A stretch of 64,000 nt of DNA, taken from assembly GCF_000631985.1 (NCBI RefSeq), contig NZ_JFYN01000005.1:186001-250000 (forward strand), in the 5' to 3' direction. A model generated the notes under the pieces. The model did no database searches, had not been told where the DNA came from, and saw only the letters and a program-made list of their open reading frames with translations. Made by a program: the position numbers and the translations under genes. Source of the DNA: Pseudomonas sp. RIT288 (GTDB lineage: Bacteria > Pseudomonadota > Gammaproteobacteria > Pseudomonadales > Pseudomonadaceae). This document shows positions 1 to 10,081 of the stretch, piece after piece (position 1 is the first letter of the stretch; every line of letters starts with the position of its first letter).

Positions 1-54
1 TGTCTCTGTATAGCTCAAATCGGCGGGAGGTTTTGTAACTTAAGGTTAACGACA

Positions 55-133
55 AAAAAGATCGCAGCCTTCGGCAGCTCCTACAGGAAAACCACGATCC
101 CGGTGTAGGAGCTGCCGCAGGCTGCGATCTTTT
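55..133. repeat. REP-type inverted repeat pair
   Basis: Two inverted copies of a GATCGCAGCCT-CGGCAGCTCCTACA unit face each other around a short spacer. The same family recurs at 5761-5838 and 37941-38017. It lies just downstream of ampE, where it could stabilise or terminate the transcript. This family is widespread between genes in fluorescent pseudomonads. Confidence 0.85.
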
Positions 134-148
134 GATCCTGCTTTAAAG

Positions 149-988
149 TCAGTGGATCAGCACGGTCCACAAGGCAAAACCGGCATACCACAGCACCGCC
201 GCGCGCAGCAGCAGTTCCCACAGGCAATCCAGCGTGTTGATGCCTTCAGGACCGACCACCGGCGGCGGGATCTCACCCGCTGCCAGCCCGACCTTGTTGA
301 TCAGCTGCGCGGCGCTGATGTTCCAGTTCAGCAGCTCATGCAACATCACCCGGCTGACCGCGACGAAGTTGCCGACCAGCGCAAGGCTGGCAGCCAGCAG
401 GCGCACCGGCAACCAGTCAAAGGCGTGACGTAACTGGCCGGCACGTTCGGCGAGCGCCGGGTTCTGGCTGTTTTCTTCAGCCAATGCGAGCAAGCGATAA
501 GCCAGCGCCGCGACCGGACCGAGCACGAAGTACCAGAAGATCACCGCGAAGAAACTCTGGTAAGCCTGCCACAACAGATGGCCTTGCACCTGATCCAGCA
601 ATTGCTCACCACTGTCGGCACAGATATCCAGATCACGCTTGGCCACATGCGCGGCCGCTTGCAGGTCTTCGCGCCGCCAGGCGTCACGAAATGGCCCGAG
701 GCCACCGAGCAGATCACCGCGCCCCAGCGCGTAAATCACCACCAGCAAATGCACCGGCAATGCCAGCAAGCCGTACGCAACGGGTTCCAGTACCACCAGC
801 AACAAGCCGAGCAGCGCCACCGGCAGCAACACCAGAATCGTCAGTACCAGCCATGGTCGCCGGGCCAGGCGCTCGCTGGTTTCGAGTTTGTGCAGTTCGC
901 GGATCCATCCGCCATCGCGTTGAACCCGATGGCGCAGGGCCGAGAATTTCTCGATCCAGACCGCCAGCAGTAACACCAGAAAACTCAT
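149..988 (-). CDS. ampE: AmpE, inner-membrane regulatory signalling modulator
   Basis: A 279-residue membrane protein opening MSFLVLLLAVWIEKF, with hydrophobic segments near residues 47-95, 135-170, 195-215 and at the C-terminus. Its ATG overlaps the ampD stop in an ATGA arrangement, so the pair is translationally coupled, as in other gamma-proteobacteria. AmpE is linked genetically to the AmpD/AmpR beta-lactamase induction pathway, but its biochemical role is unsettled. The assignment rests on topology, the N-terminal sequence and the ampD context. Confidence 0.9.
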   Translation of the reverse strand: MSFLVLLLAVWIEKFSALRHRVQRDGGWIRELHKLETSERLARRPWLVLTILVLLPVALLGLLLVVLEPVAYGLLALPVHLLVVIYALGRGDLLGGLGPFRDAWRREDLQAAAHVAKRDLDICADSGEQLLDQVQGHLLWQAYQSFFAVIFWYFVLGPVAALAYRLLALAEENSQNPALAERAGQLRHAFDWLPVRLLAASLALVGNFVAVSRVMLHELLNWNISAAQLINKVGLAAGEIPPPVVGPEGINTLDCLWELLLRAAVLWYAGFALWTVLIH

Positions 989-1545
989 TGTCCTTCCTCT
1001 TGTGCCAGGGCTGCGCGGTAACGCGCCCAGTCGAATGCCGGGCCAGGATCGGTCTTGCGCCCGGGTGCGATGTCGCTGTGCCCGCAGATACGGGCGCCGG
1101 TGATGGCCGGAAATGCTGTTTGCAGCTGACGCGTCAGCGTGATCAGCGCCTGATACTGCGCATCGGTAAAGGGCAGATCATCAGTGCCTTCGAGCTCGAT
1201 GCCCACGGAAAAATCGTTACAGGTTTCCCGGCCTTCGAACATCGACACGCCAGCATGCCACGCCCGCTCAAGACAGGAGACAAACTGGGTGACGCTGCCG
1301 TCACGCTCGATCAGAAAATGCGCCGAGACGCGCAGGTCGGCAATTCCTGCAAAATAGGGATGCTCGGTGACATCCAGACGATTCTGGAAAAATTCCTGCA
1401 CCTTGCCGGTGGCGAACTGCGCCGGCGGCAGGCTGATGTTGTGGATCACCAACAGGGAGATTTCGCCCGCAGGGCGTTCATTGAAGTTGGGCGATGGGCA
1501 GACCTGTACCCCGTGACACCACCCGCTAGCGGGATCCAACTGCAT
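985..1545 (-). CDS. ampD: AmpD, 1,6-anhydro-N-acetylmuramyl-L-alanine amidase
   Basis: A cytosolic zinc amidase (Amidase_2 family) of peptidoglycan recycling. It cleaves the stem peptide from anhydro-muropeptides and so keeps the AmpR inducer low; its loss derepresses ampC in Pseudomonas. The start MQLDPASGWCHGVQ is chosen because it matches the family N-terminus and gives 186 residues; the open frame extends 57 codons further upstream without family similarity. Zinc-ligand candidates are the His in LLVIHNISLP, the His in ERAWHAGVS and the GHSDIAPGRKTDPGP motif. The stop overlaps the ampE start. Confidence 0.95.
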   Translation of the reverse strand: MQLDPASGWCHGVQVCPSPNFNERPAGEISLLVIHNISLPPAQFATGKVQEFFQNRLDVTEHPYFAGIADLRVSAHFLIERDGSVTQFVSCLERAWHAGVSMFEGRETCNDFSVGIELEGTDDLPFTDAQYQALITLTRQLQTAFPAITGARICGHSDIAPGRKTDPGPAFDWARYRAALAQEEGQ

Positions 1546-1609
1546 ACCGATTCCTTCAACGCCGACTGTGTTGGCGCCCAGTATGCCGTGATCGGCCCCC
1601 GGCGCGCGA

Positions 1610-3796
1610 TCACTTGCCGCGATTGAGTCGCCGCAGATTGCCGAGCACCGACTCCAGCGCCCGATCGAACAGCAAGGTGTCATCCAGTGCTCGCACCGCG
1701 CCACGACGAAACTCAAGGGCCAGTTCGACGCGGCTGCGCTCCAGTACTTTCATCCCGGTACGGTCGACAAACACGTATTTGCCGGTGGCTTCGATGATTG
1801 CTGCCAGTTTGCAGCGCAGGCTGTGCTCGTCGTCTTCCTGGAACGCGACCCAACTGCCCAGGCGCAGTTGCTCCAACTGACGCAGCCCCGGGTCGTCATG
1901 CGCCAGGCCGCTGGCATTCAGGCCGATCGCGCCCTCATCAGCGCTGCGCAGGGTAATGTGCTGCGACACCTCCACCAACGCCGGCGCATCGGCCGGCGGC
2001 TGCTCGGTTGAGGGTTCAAGCACCCGCACATGCAGCGCTTCCAGCTCGCTGAAAAATTCGCTGGTGGCGAACGGATCAAACGCCGAACTGCTCAGGCCAT
2101 CACGCAATGATTTGAGCAAACCGGGCACCAGCGCCAGCAACTGCAGACCGGCGTCCTCCTCGTCGTGACGCTGCACGCTCCAGATCAATTGTTCCATGGT
2201 CTGCACATCGGCCTGCCATTCAGCGCAGTGGTCGCCATGTTTGAGGCAGGTCAGCAGCAGCACTTTGCTCCACGCATCACGTACAAAGGTCACCACCGAC
2301 GGCGGCAGGACTTTACCCAGCAACGCCTGATTCAGCACATGCTCGACTCGCTGCCGAGCCAGTTCGGTTTTCGCCCGCCCTTCCTCGGCATCGCGCAAAC
2401 GCTGTTCGAGCAATTCGCTGCGCCGCCGCTCATCACTGGTGAAGGCCAGGAAATCAGCGAGCAACTCGGAGAAAATCGCCGGGTCGTCGACGAAGTCACT
2501 CAACAGGCGCTGCACCACTTGTTCAATGCGCAGATACAGGCTGTCGCGCGCTTCGCCATTGCAATCGCCCCAGCCCATGGCGGCATCGGCGATTTCATTG
2601 AGCAGGCGCCGAGCCGGGTGGCTGCTGCGGCTGAAGAAGCTCTTGTCGAGTACTGCCACCTTGAGCATCGGAATCTGCAAACGGGCGATCAACGCCTTGA
2701 GCGAACCCGGCAGGTTACGGTCTTCGAGGATGCAGTCGAAGACCATGGCGATCAGGTTGATCACGTCTTCATCCGCACCGTCGACGATGCGTGATTTGCC
2801 GCTCCTGACGCTGACCCGCGTCAGCAGCTGCTCAAGCTGATTGCGCAGATCGAAATCGTCCTGCGCCGCCAGCGCCGGGACGTATTGCTGCAAATGCGAC
2901 AGCAGGCGCAGCAGGTCGCGGGTGGTAATCGGTTGCGCCGCCGCACTCGGTTCCAGGGTCGGCGCGACGCTGCCGCGCACGTGCAGCAGCAGTTCCTGCA
3001 ACGCGGCGAAGACCTCCTGCACGCTCTCGTCGGCGGGCGCGGGTTCGTCACTTTCTTCACTGCTGATGCTTGCGGCCGCACGCTCGATTGCGCGGCGTGC
3101 AGGCGCCGGTTTCAACTCGGGCAACACGCCGGTGGCCACCAGCAATTGATTGGCTTCGGCGTACAACTGCTCGGTATCGGCCAGCACGTAGCGTTCGAAC
3201 AGCTTGAGCAGGATCAGCTTGACCTTGATCTCCACGCCCAGGTTACGTCCGGCCTGCAGAAAGAACTCGCAGAGCATCGCCGGGCCGAGCGGGTTGTGTT
3301 GGTTATCGAAATCCTTGCCCAGCAACACGTTGAGCCGCGCGGTCAGCTGATCAAGGGCAAAACCGTCGCGCTTGAGCACCCGACCGACCATGGTTTCGAC
3401 CGCCACGCTGCGCTCCATGTCATCGGTACGCGGTGCGCAATCCTCGAATATCAGCGTGCCGGGCAATGTGGGTTGTACGACTTCGTATTGAATCAGCGCG
3501 ACGAAGGCTTCGAAGAATTGCTCGAGAAAACCCCGTTCGATGTTTTTGCGCTTGAGGCGCAGGTCGCGCATGGCTTCGAAAAAGATGTTCTGTTCGACAT
3601 CGTTACGCGCCCGGTCGGCCATTTCGAACAGGGTGTCGTCAGCGTTATCAAACAACTCCTGCAAGCCGTGACGCAGTTGCTGGGCAGCCTTGTCGCGGAC
3701 CTGAAGCAGAATCACAGGCAGGCGGGCGAGCGGCGAGTGATTCGCCTGATCGGTAGCAGCCTTGTGCAAAGGCACTACATTCCCGTCGTTCTGCAT
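1610..3796 (-). CDS. DUF1631 family protein
   Basis: A 728-residue cytosolic protein of unknown function from the start MQNDGNVVPLHKA; upstream codons in the frame do not look like family sequence. It is mostly helical and acidic, with a low-complexity stretch rich in Ala, Glu and Pro around residues 245-275. The C-terminal part (LRLGSWVAFQEDDEHSLRCKLAAI) resembles the PilZ-like ending seen in DUF1631 proteins. In pseudomonads this gene commonly lies next to nadC and ampD. It is transcribed in the same direction as ampD, 64 bases upstream of it. Confidence 0.85.
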   Translation of the reverse strand: MQNDGNVVPLHKAATDQANHSPLARLPVILLQVRDKAAQQLRHGLQELFDNADDTLFEMADRARNDVEQNIFFEAMRDLRLKRKNIERGFLEQFFEAFVALIQYEVVQPTLPGTLIFEDCAPRTDDMERSVAVETMVGRVLKRDGFALDQLTARLNVLLGKDFDNQHNPLGPAMLCEFFLQAGRNLGVEIKVKLILLKLFERYVLADTEQLYAEANQLLVATGVLPELKPAPARRAIERAAASISSEESDEPAPADESVQEVFAALQELLLHVRGSVAPTLEPSAAAQPITTRDLLRLLSHLQQYVPALAAQDDFDLRNQLEQLLTRVSVRSGKSRIVDGADEDVINLIAMVFDCILEDRNLPGSLKALIARLQIPMLKVAVLDKSFFSRSSHPARRLLNEIADAAMGWGDCNGEARDSLYLRIEQVVQRLLSDFVDDPAIFSELLADFLAFTSDERRRSELLEQRLRDAEEGRAKTELARQRVEHVLNQALLGKVLPPSVVTFVRDAWSKVLLLTCLKHGDHCAEWQADVQTMEQLIWSVQRHDEEDAGLQLLALVPGLLKSLRDGLSSSAFDPFATSEFFSELEALHVRVLEPSTEQPPADAPALVEVSQHITLRSADEGAIGLNASGLAHDDPGLRQLEQLRLGSWVAFQEDDEHSLRCKLAAIIEATGKYVFVDRTGMKVLERSRVELALEFRRGAVRALDDTLLFDRALESVLGNLRRLNRGK

Positions 3797-4219
3797 CCAA
3801 GCCTCCTGTAACGGTGATTTCACTGGTCGCAAACATCGAGTGCACCGACCACAACACACGTGTCGTGAACCAGCGCAAATCCCTGTAGGAGTGAGCCTGC
3901 TCGCGATAGCGGTGTGTCAGTCGCACCAATGTCGCTGCCAGAATTTCGCGAGCAGGCTCGCTCCTACAGTGGTGAATAGGGGCGTCAGATGAACGTCAAA
4001 GCTATGACGTCAAATGCAAGGCGAATTATCTTGCAAAACTTGTCCCCGGCGCTATAGCCGTCAGGGTTTCCCCTATGTCCGCGACACCTTCCAGTGACCA
4101 CGAAAACGGCGCTTTGCTCACAGAAAATCGACCAGTTGCAGTCAGGCACGCGCGTTCTCGCCTTGGGTTGGCTCCTGCCATGCCCCTATAATCGGCGCAC
4201 TTAGTTTGTGGAGCCCGTT
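3797..4219. other. Intergenic region between DUF1631 gene and nadC
   Basis: A divergent spacer of about 420 bases with a long inverted repeat at 3884-3968 and, nearer nadC, an unremarkable stretch that must hold the nadC promoter. No small gene is convincing here. The only frames come from the repeat or from antisense of the flanking genes. Confidence 0.6.
3884..3968. repeat. Long inverted repeat, TGTAGGAGTGAGCCTGCTCGCGA family
   Basis: The first arm, TGTAGGAGTGAGCCTGCTCG, is matched by the inverted arm CGAGCAGGCTCGCTCCTACA about 45 bases later. This is the second large intergenic hairpin family of fluorescent pseudomonads, distinct from the GATCGCAGCC family elsewhere in the window. Confidence 0.85.
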
Positions 4220-5068
4220 ATGCCGAATCTACATCTCGCCGATCTGACCGCCGAAATCGAAGCCAACGTGCGCCGTGCGTTGTTCGAAGATGTCGGCAGC
4301 GGCGACATCACCGCGCAACTGATCCCGGCCGAACGTCTGGCCAAAGCCACCATCATCACTCGCGACGAGGCGGTTATCTGCGGCACGGCGTGGGTCGATA
4401 CGGTGTTTCGCCAGCTCGATCCGCGGGTCGCGGTGCATTGGCAGGTAAGGGACGGTGAACGGGTCAAACCCAATCAGCCGCTGTTTCATCTGGAAGGCCC
4501 GGCCCGTTCGTTGCTGACTGGCGAACGCAGCGCGCTGAACTTCCTGCAACTGCTGTCCGGCGTGGCAACGCGTGCGCAGTATCTGGCGGACTTCGTGGCC
4601 CAGACCCAGGTCAAGCTGCTGGATACCCGCAAGACCCTGCCGGGCCTGCGTCTGGCGCAAAAATACGCAGTGACCTGCGGCGGTTGCCACAACCACCGCA
4701 TCGGCCTCTACGACGCGTTCCTGATCAAGGAAAACCACATCGCCGCCAGCGGTGGCATCGCGCAGGCCATCGCCGCCGCGCACAAGATCGCGCCGGGCAA
4801 ACCGGTGGAAGTCGAAGTGGAGAGCCTGGAGGAGCTGAAGGAGGCGCTGGCAGCCGGCGCCGATATCATCATGCTCGACGAGTTGAGCCTGGACGACATG
4901 CGCGAAGCCGTCCGCCTGACTGGCGGCAAGGCCAAACTGGAGGCCAGCGGCGGCATCAATGAAAGTACGCTGCTACCGATCGCCGAGACCGGGGTGGATT
5001 ACATCTCGATCGGTGCGATGACCAAGGATGTGAAGGCAGTGGATCTGTCGATGCGTCTGAGCCTCTGA
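4220..5068 (+). CDS. nadC: Nicotinate-nucleotide diphosphorylase (carboxylating)
   Basis: Quinolinate phosphoribosyltransferase: quinolinate + PRPP gives nicotinate mononucleotide, CO2 and PPi in de novo NAD synthesis. The start [17 protein letters not shown] gives 282 residues and has GTGGAG upstream; an in-frame GTG 12 bases earlier is less likely. Visible signatures are [12 protein letters not shown] (substrate-binding Arg and Lys), [14 protein letters not shown] and KLEASGGIN near the C-terminus. It is monocistronic and ends at a strong terminator. Confidence 0.97.
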   Translation: MPNLHLADLTAEIEANVRRALFEDVGSGDITAQLIPAERLAKATIITRDEAVICGTAWVDTVFRQLDPRVAVHWQVRDGERVKPNQPLFHLEGPARSLLTGERSALNFLQLLSGVATRAQYLADFVAQTQVKLLDTRKTLPGLRLAQKYAVTCGGCHNHRIGLYDAFLIKENHIAASGGIAQAIAAAHKIAPGKPVEVEVESLEELKEALAAGADIIMLDELSLDDMREAVRLTGGKAKLEASGGINESTLLPIAETGVDYISIGAMTKDVKAVDLSMRLSL

Positions 5069-5082
5069 GGCCGTCACGCCAT

Positions 5083-5116
5083 AAAAAACGCCAGCCCGAT
5101 TGAGGCTGGCGTTTTT
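5083..5116. terminator. Bidirectional rho-independent terminator
   Basis: The stem ACGCCAGCC / GGCTGGCGT is flanked by an A-run on the left and TTTTT on the right, so it can serve both nadC (plus) and the convergent DUF6388 gene (minus). Confidence 0.9.
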
Positions 5117-5119
5117 GTA

Positions 5120-5419
5120 TCAGACCACCAGATTATTCATCTCGCAGTACTCGTCCCACTCGACGCCCAACACTTCGGCCGCCTCCTTGTGCAGCTCCAG
5201 GCGCTTGGCCTCAAACTCTTCAGGGGTGCTGGTGTACTTGAGCGTCAACTCCCACGGCTGCAAGCCCTGGGCTTCAGCTTCGTCCTCGAATGCCCACTGG
5301 ACCTGATCCTTCTGATCATCAGGACTCAAGTCCTTGATCTCTTCCAGCAGCTGGGGCGCGTCGAGCTTGTATTTCTCCAGCGCTTGTTCGTGACGTTGCT
5401 CTTGAGTTAATTCGGTCAT
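5120..5419 (-). CDS. DUF6388-like small protein
   Basis: A 99-residue acidic protein of unknown function starting MTELTQEQRHEQALEKYK. It has no signal peptide or membrane segment and is rich in Glu, Asp and Leu. The start is chosen because the upstream extension (32 codons) overlaps promoter-like, non-conserved sequence. A protein of this kind is common beside nadC in Pseudomonas. The family name is a recollection from sequence feel, not a search. Confidence 0.7.
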   Translation of the reverse strand: MTELTQEQRHEQALEKYKLDAPQLLEEIKDLSPDDQKDQVQWAFEDEAEAQGLQPWELTLKYTSTPEEFEAKRLELHKEAAEVLGVEWDEYCEMNNLVV

Positions 5420-5648
5420 GGCGTTCTCGCTGATCGTAAGAATGGAGGATGGATCTGGATCATCAAGGATCTCTCTGACGCGGATTGTCCGGCCTTCGGA
5501 ACCATTCGGGATCATCTGAAAACTGCTAAGCGATGCTCATGCAGGCACCGAATATAGGACGTTTGCATGACGAATTACACGGCTCTTTACATCTCTCGCA
5601 CAAAAACTTTGACCTGGGAGACATAAATCGCGGGATTGCGTGAGGGGA

Positions 5649-5724
5649 TGGTGCCCGAGACAGGAATCGAACCTGCGACCTTCGCGTTACGAGTGCGCTG
5701 CTCTACCGGCTGAGCTACACGGGC
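5649..5724 (-). tRNA. tRNA-Thr (CGT anticodon)
   Basis: The reverse strand reads GCCCGTGTAGCTCAGCCGG at the 5' end, an anticodon loop CTCGTAA giving anticodon CGT, a GGTTCGATTCC T-arm and an encoded CCA: 76 bases. The acceptor stem GCCCGTG/TCTCGGGC pairs except for one wobble or mismatch. Confidence 0.96.
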
Positions 5725-5760
5725 GGTGGGCTAAACCTAGCACCGGTTTTCATAAAAGCA

Positions 5761-5838
5761 AAGATCGCAGCCTTCGGCTGCTCCTACAAAACAGGTGTGA
5801 TACCGATCGTGTAGGAGCTGCCGCAGACTGCGATCTTT
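5761..5838. repeat. REP-type inverted repeat pair
   Basis: The same GATCGCAGCC...CTCCTACA / TGTAGGAGCTGCCGCAG...GATC family as at 55-133. It sits between tRNA-Thr and the pnp terminator. Confidence 0.85.
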
Positions 5839-5855
5839 TGATCTTTAAGCCTGAC

Positions 5856-5890
5856 AAAAAAATGCCCCGCCGTTTTCACGGCGGGGCATT
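5856..5890 (-). terminator. pnp rho-independent terminator
   Basis: A 12-bp GC-rich stem AATGCCCCGCCG / CGGCGGGGCATT with a TTTTCA loop. An A-run on the plus strand supplies a U-tract for minus-strand transcripts leaving pnp. Confidence 0.92.
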
Positions 5891-5916
5891 TTCATTGCGC
5901 TAAAGCTGTGGGGTGA

Positions 5917-8022
5917 TTAAACGCCCGAAGCCTTGGCCGCTGCCACGTCTTTGATGGACAGCTTGATACGGCCGCGGTTGTCCACGTCCAGTACCAGCAC
6001 TTCCACTTCCTGGCCTTCTTTCAGGATGTCGGTGACTTTCTCAACGCGAGCGTCGCTCAGCATCGAGATGTGTACCAGACCGTCCTTGCCCGGCAGGATG
6101 TTGACGAATGCGCCGAAGTCGACGATGCGCTCAACCTTGCCGACGTAGATCTTGCCGATCTCAGCCTCTGCAGTGATGCTCAGAACGCGCTGACGAGCAG
6201 CTTCTGCGGCATCCTTGGTTTCGCCGAAGATCTTGATCGAACCGTCGTCTTCGATGTCGATCGAAGCCTTGGTTTCTTCGCAGATCGCACGGATGGTCGC
6301 GCCACCTTTACCGATAACGTCACGGATCTTGTCGGTGTCGATCTTCATCGCGATCATGGTCGGAGCGTTGGCCGACAGCTCGGTACGCGACTGGCCGATG
6401 ATCTGGTTCATCTGGCCGAGGATGTTCAGGCGCGCTTCCAGGGCTTGGCCCAGAGCGATTTCCATGATTTCTTCGGTGATGCCCTTGATCTTGATGTCCA
6501 TCTGCAGCGCAGTAACGCCTTTGGCGGTACCGGCTACTTTGAAGTCCATGTCGCCCAGGTGGTCTTCGTCACCCAGGATGTCGGTCAGAACGGCGAACTT
6601 CTCGCCTTCTTTAACCAGACCCATGGCAATACCGGCAACCGGCGCCTTCATTGGAACACCAGCGTCCATCAGGGCCAGGGAAGCGCCGCAAACGGAAGCC
6701 ATCGAGCTCGAACCGTTGGATTCGGTGATTTCCGAAACCACACGGATGGTGTACGGGAACACGTCAGCGGCTGGCAGCATGGCCGAAACCGAACGACGGG
6801 CCAGACGGCCGTGACCGATTTCACGACGACCGGCACCACCCATGCGACCACACTCGCCCACCGAGAACGGAGGGAAGTTGTAGTGCAGCATGAACGGGTC
6901 TTTTTTCTCGCCTTCCAGGGTGTCCAGCAGCTGTGCGTCACGGGCGGTGCCCAGCGTCGCAACGACCAGAGCCTGGGTCTCGCCACGGGTGAACAGCGCC
7001 GAACCGTGAGTCTTCGGCAGAACGCCGACTTCGATGTTCAGCGGACGTACGGTACGGGTGTCGCGACCGTCGATACGTGGCTTGCCGTTAACGATGTTTT
7101 CGCGAACGGTGCGGTATTCGATTTCACCGAAAGCGGCTTTGACGTCAGCAGCCGAAGGCTGGCCTTCTTCGCCGGACAGCTTGGCGACAACCTGGTCTTT
7201 CAGCTCACCCAGACGTGCGTAGCGGTCAGCCTTGACGGTGATGGTGTAAGCCTGGGAGATCGCTTCGCCGAACTCGGCACGGATCGCGCCCAGCAGTTCG
7301 GTGGCTTCTGGAGCAGGCGCCCAGGTCCAGGTTGGCTTGGCAGCTTCAGCGGCCAGTTCTTTGACGGCGTTGATCACCACCTGGAACTCGTCGTGAGCAA
7401 ACAGTACCGCGCCCAGCATCTGGTCTTCGGTCAGCTCTTTGGCTTCCGATTCAACCATCAGTACGGCGTCGGAAGTACCGGCAACGACCATGTCCAGGCT
7501 CGAAGCAGCTTGCTGCTCGTAGGTCGGGTTCAGCAGGTAGCCGGTGCTTTCGTGGAAAGCGACACGAGCGGCGCCGATCGGGCCGTCGAACGGAATGCCC
7601 GAGATGGCCAGGGCAGCCGAGGTACCGATCATCGCAGCGATGTCCGGATCGGTCTTCTTGCTGGTGGAAACGACGGTGCAGACAACCTGCACTTCGTTCA
7701 TGAAGCCTTCTGGGAACAGCGGACGGATCGGACGGTCGATCAGTCGGGAAGTCAGGGTTTCTTTCTCGGAAGGACGGCCTTCACGCTTGAAGAAACCGCC
7801 AGGGATCTTACCGGCAGCGTAAGTCTTTTCCTGGTAGTGAACGGACAGAGGGAAGAAGCCCTTGCCCGGATCGGCTTGCTTGGCACCGACTACGGTCACC
7901 AATACGCTGACGTCGTCGTCAACGGTGACCAATACTGCGCCGGAGGCCTGACGGGCGATACGGCCAGTCTCGAGGGTAACGGTCGACTGACCGAACTGGA
8001 ATTTTTTGATTACCGGGTTCAC
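5917..8022 (-). CDS. pnp: Polynucleotide phosphorylase
   Basis: A 3'-5' phosphorolytic exoribonuclease and degradosome component, 701 residues. The two RNase PH domains occupy roughly residues 10-230 and 315-545, a KH domain with [10 protein letters not shown] lies near 555-615, and an S1 domain ([20 protein letters not shown]) near 620-690. The start codon is GTG with AAGGTAGGA upstream. The gene follows rpsO, as is usual, with a hairpin-rich leader between them. PNPase mRNA is typically autoregulated through RNase III processing of such a leader. Confidence 0.98.
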   Translation of the reverse strand: MNPVIKKFQFGQSTVTLETGRIARQASGAVLVTVDDDVSVLVTVVGAKQADPGKGFFPLSVHYQEKTYAAGKIPGGFFKREGRPSEKETLTSRLIDRPIRPLFPEGFMNEVQVVCTVVSTSKKTDPDIAAMIGTSAALAISGIPFDGPIGAARVAFHESTGYLLNPTYEQQAASSLDMVVAGTSDAVLMVESEAKELTEDQMLGAVLFAHDEFQVVINAVKELAAEAAKPTWTWAPAPEATELLGAIRAEFGEAISQAYTITVKADRYARLGELKDQVVAKLSGEEGQPSAADVKAAFGEIEYRTVRENIVNGKPRIDGRDTRTVRPLNIEVGVLPKTHGSALFTRGETQALVVATLGTARDAQLLDTLEGEKKDPFMLHYNFPPFSVGECGRMGGAGRREIGHGRLARRSVSAMLPAADVFPYTIRVVSEITESNGSSSMASVCGASLALMDAGVPMKAPVAGIAMGLVKEGEKFAVLTDILGDEDHLGDMDFKVAGTAKGVTALQMDIKIKGITEEIMEIALGQALEARLNILGQMNQIIGQSRTELSANAPTMIAMKIDTDKIRDVIGKGGATIRAICEETKASIDIEDDGSIKIFGETKDAAEAARQRVLSITAEAEIGKIYVGKVERIVDFGAFVNILPGKDGLVHISMLSDARVEKVTDILKEGQEVEVLVLDVDNRGRIKLSIKDVAAAKASGV

Positions 8023-8130
8023 GGTGTCCTACCTTCTTTGTGGCTCTTGGGGGAACTGGTTTCTTGCGAAATTCTTGGGCAATGTCGGGAATCGGCCCGC
8101 TGACTGTCCGGGTAAAACGGTAGTGCAGAT

Positions 8131-8176
8131 AAAACTTGAGGCTGGGAGCCTGCCAGCCACCAGCGGAAAACCGCTG
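8131..8176 (-). terminator. rpsO-pnp intergenic hairpins (attenuator or processing site)
   Basis: On the minus strand CAGCGG-TTTT-CCGCTG is followed by GGCTGG-CAGGCT-CCAGCC and then TCAAGTTTT. The second hairpin looks like a weak intrinsic terminator for rpsO that lets part of the transcription pass into pnp. The pair could also be the RNase III target of the pnp leader. Confidence 0.6.
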
Positions 8177-8215
8177 ATGCCTGACAGACAACCAACCTCA
8201 TAGCGCAATCGCTGA

Positions 8216-8485
8216 TTAGCGACGCAGACCCAGGCGGCCGATCAGAGCGCTGTAACGGCTCAGATCTTTGCCTTTCAGGTAGTCCAGCAGCTTACGACGC
8301 TGGTTTACCATGCGGATCAGACCACGACGGGAGTGGTGGTCTTTACCGTTGGCCTTGAAGTGACCTTGCAGTTTGTTGATGTTGGCGGTCAGCAGTGCAA
8401 CTTGCACTTCTGGCGAACCAGTATCACCAACAGCTTGCTGGTAGTCGGCAACGATTTGAGCTTTTTCTTGAACGTCGAGAGCCAT
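8216..8485 (-). CDS. rpsO: 30S ribosomal protein S15
   Basis: An 89-residue primary 16S rRNA-binding protein, beginning [15 protein letters not shown] and ending LIGRLGLRR. It contains the family signature [11 protein letters not shown] and the RNA-binding segment [22 protein letters not shown]. It lies between truB and pnp in the conserved order. The 5' leader has a small hairpin near the ribosome-binding site that could be involved in autoregulation. Confidence 0.98.
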   Translation of the reverse strand: MALDVQEKAQIVADYQQAVGDTGSPEVQVALLTANINKLQGHFKANGKDHHSRRGLIRMVNQRRKLLDYLKGKDLSRYSALIGRLGLRR

Positions 8486-8504
8486 GAGGCAATCCTTTTA
8501 TCAG

Positions 8505-8527
8505 GAAACTGTTTCAAAAACAGTTTC
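8505..8527 (-). promoter_or_regulatory. rpsO: Small hairpin in the rpsO leader
   Basis: GAAACTG / CAGTTTC forms a 7-bp stem about 20 bases upstream of the rpsO start. S15 represses its own translation in E. coli through a leader pseudoknot. Whether this hairpin does the same job is inference only. Confidence 0.35.
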
Positions 8528-8600
8528 AACAGGCCAGGGACAAATCCCTGTATCTATAAATGAGTAGTGACCGTGCCTGTTAACAGCCACACTCGTTCGG

Positions 8601-9518
8601 TCATTCTGACCGAATCAGTCGACGCGGCGCGATGCGCCCGTCTTCGCTCACTTCACCGATACCGATGAAGCGACCATTGTGATCCTGTACCCGTACCATG
8701 CCGAACTTCGGAGCATCCGGGGCACGTACCGGCTGGCCGTTGAGCCAGTAGAACGCACTCGCTTCGGAGAAGTGCAGCAGCGGCCAATCCTGCAGGCCGC
8801 TGTCCGATGGCATCAGGAAGCGGTCGACCGCTTCGTTGCCGCCTTCGGCATGTACCGCTTCCAGCTCTTCGAGGGTCACGGTCTGCGCCAGGGTGAAAGG
8901 CCCGGCCTGGGTACGACGCAGTTCCGCGACGTACGCACCACAACCGAGTTGCTCACCGATATCCTCCACCAGGGTTCGAATATAGGTGCCCTTGCTGCAA
9001 TCCACCGCAAGACGCGCAGTATCGCCTTCGAAGGCCAGCAATTCCAAGCGCGCAATAGTAACAGAACGCGGTTCGCGCTCCACTACTTCGCCTGCACGAG
9101 CCAGCTTGTACAGCGGCTGACCGTCACGCTTGAGCGCCGAGTACATCGGCGGTATCTGACTGATTTGCCCACGAAATTTCGGCAGAACCGCTTCGACATC
9201 GGCGCGACCAACGGTCACCGGACGCTCCTGCAAAACCTCACCCTCGGCGTCCGCCGTGGTAGTGGTCTTGCCCAGTTGCGCCAGGGTTTCGTAACCCTTG
9301 TCGGAGTCGAGCAGGTATTGCGAGAACTTCGTTGCCTCGCCAAAGCACAGCGGCAAGACACCGGTGGCCAGCGGGTCGAGACTGCCGGTGTGACCGGCCT
9401 TCTCGGCGTTGAGCAACCAGCGAACCTTCTGCAACGCGGCGTTGGAGGTGAACCCCAGCGGCTTGTCGAGCAGGATGATACCGCTGACGTTACGACGGAT
9501 ACGTTTGACCTGAGCCAC
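8601..9518 (-). CDS. truB: tRNA pseudouridine-55 synthase
   Basis: Converts U55 to pseudouridine in the T-loop of tRNAs. 305 residues, with the catalytic-Asp motif [15 protein letters not shown] near residues 42-56, the conserved [16 protein letters not shown] segment and [15 protein letters not shown]. The C-terminal PUA-like domain ends with [11 protein letters not shown]. It lies four bases downstream of rbfA and is almost certainly cotranscribed with it. Confidence 0.98.
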   Translation of the reverse strand: MAQVKRIRRNVSGIILLDKPLGFTSNAALQKVRWLLNAEKAGHTGSLDPLATGVLPLCFGEATKFSQYLLDSDKGYETLAQLGKTTTTADAEGEVLQERPVTVGRADVEAVLPKFRGQISQIPPMYSALKRDGQPLYKLARAGEVVEREPRSVTIARLELLAFEGDTARLAVDCSKGTYIRTLVEDIGEQLGCGAYVAELRRTQAGPFTLAQTVTLEELEAVHAEGGNEAVDRFLMPSDSGLQDWPLLHFSEASAFYWLNGQPVRAPDAPKFGMVRVQDHNGRFIGIGEVSEDGRIAPRRLIRSE

Positions 9519-9522
9519 CGAA

Positions 9523-9921
9523 TTACTCCTTGGTGTCTTCAGGTGCAGCGACCACGTGCTGATTGTCCTCAGCCACGGCGCGCTCGATCAGGGCCGACAG
9601 ATGCGCGCCACGCACGACGCTTTCGTCGTAGTGGAAGTGCAATTGCGGCACGCTGCGCAACTTCATTTCACGGGCCAGCTGCATGCGCAGGAAACCTGCG
9701 GCAGCGTTGAGCACCTTGATGCTTTGCGCGATGTCTTCGGCGTTGTCCTGCCCCATCACGGTGATGAAGATCTTCGCGTGACCGACGTCACGGCTGACTT
9801 CCACTGCGGTAATGGTAACCAGACCAACACGCGGGTCTTTGACTTCACGACGGATCAGTTGGGCCAGCTCACGCTGCATCTGATCGCCGATACGTTGGGT
9901 ACGGCTGTATTCTTTTGCCAT
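9523..9921 (-). CDS. rbfA: Ribosome-binding factor A
   Basis: A 132-residue KH-type 30S maturation and cold-adaptation factor. The start [19 protein letters not shown] is the family N-terminus; the 24 extra codons upstream read through the infB-rbfA spacer. Conserved segments [24 protein letters not shown], the helix-kink [10 protein letters not shown] and LHFHYDES are all present. It is placed between infB and truB, as in most proteobacteria. Confidence 0.97.
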   Translation of the reverse strand: MAKEYSRTQRIGDQMQRELAQLIRREVKDPRVGLVTITAVEVSRDVGHAKIFITVMGQDNAEDIAQSIKVLNAAAGFLRMQLAREMKLRSVPQLHFHYDESVVRGAHLSALIERAVAEDNQHVVAAPEDTKE

Positions 9922-9976
9922 GATTTTGTTACCTGTTACTGCCCCACGGTGAAACCCGCAAGGTCTGAAAGCGGCA

Positions 9977-10010
9977 AACGCCCGGCCTGACAAAAGCCAG
10001 ACCGGGCGTT
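9977..10010. promoter_or_regulatory. Hairpin between infB and rbfA
   Basis: A strong stem, AACGCCCGG(C)CTG / CAG(A)CCGGGCGTT, with a short A-rich loop. It has no U-tract in the direction of transcription (minus), so it looks more like an RNA-stability or processing element than a terminator. Confidence 0.55.
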
Positions 10011-10081
10011 GCGTTTAGAGTCCTGACGCCGTGGCGCGCATCTGCATGCGGCGGCTCGGCGTGGCCCTTGAAGTGCGCGAG

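Noticed and set aside
55..133. CRISPR array based on the recurring GATCGCAGCC/CTCCTACA units
   Set aside because: The units are inverted pairs scattered between genes 5-35 kb apart, not direct repeats with spacers. They are REP-type elements.
6070..8103. 677-codon open frame on the plus strand opposite pnp
   Set aside because: It is an antisense frame of a GC-rich conserved gene. The pnp protein on the other strand is full length with all domains, and the antisense product has no recognisable domain.
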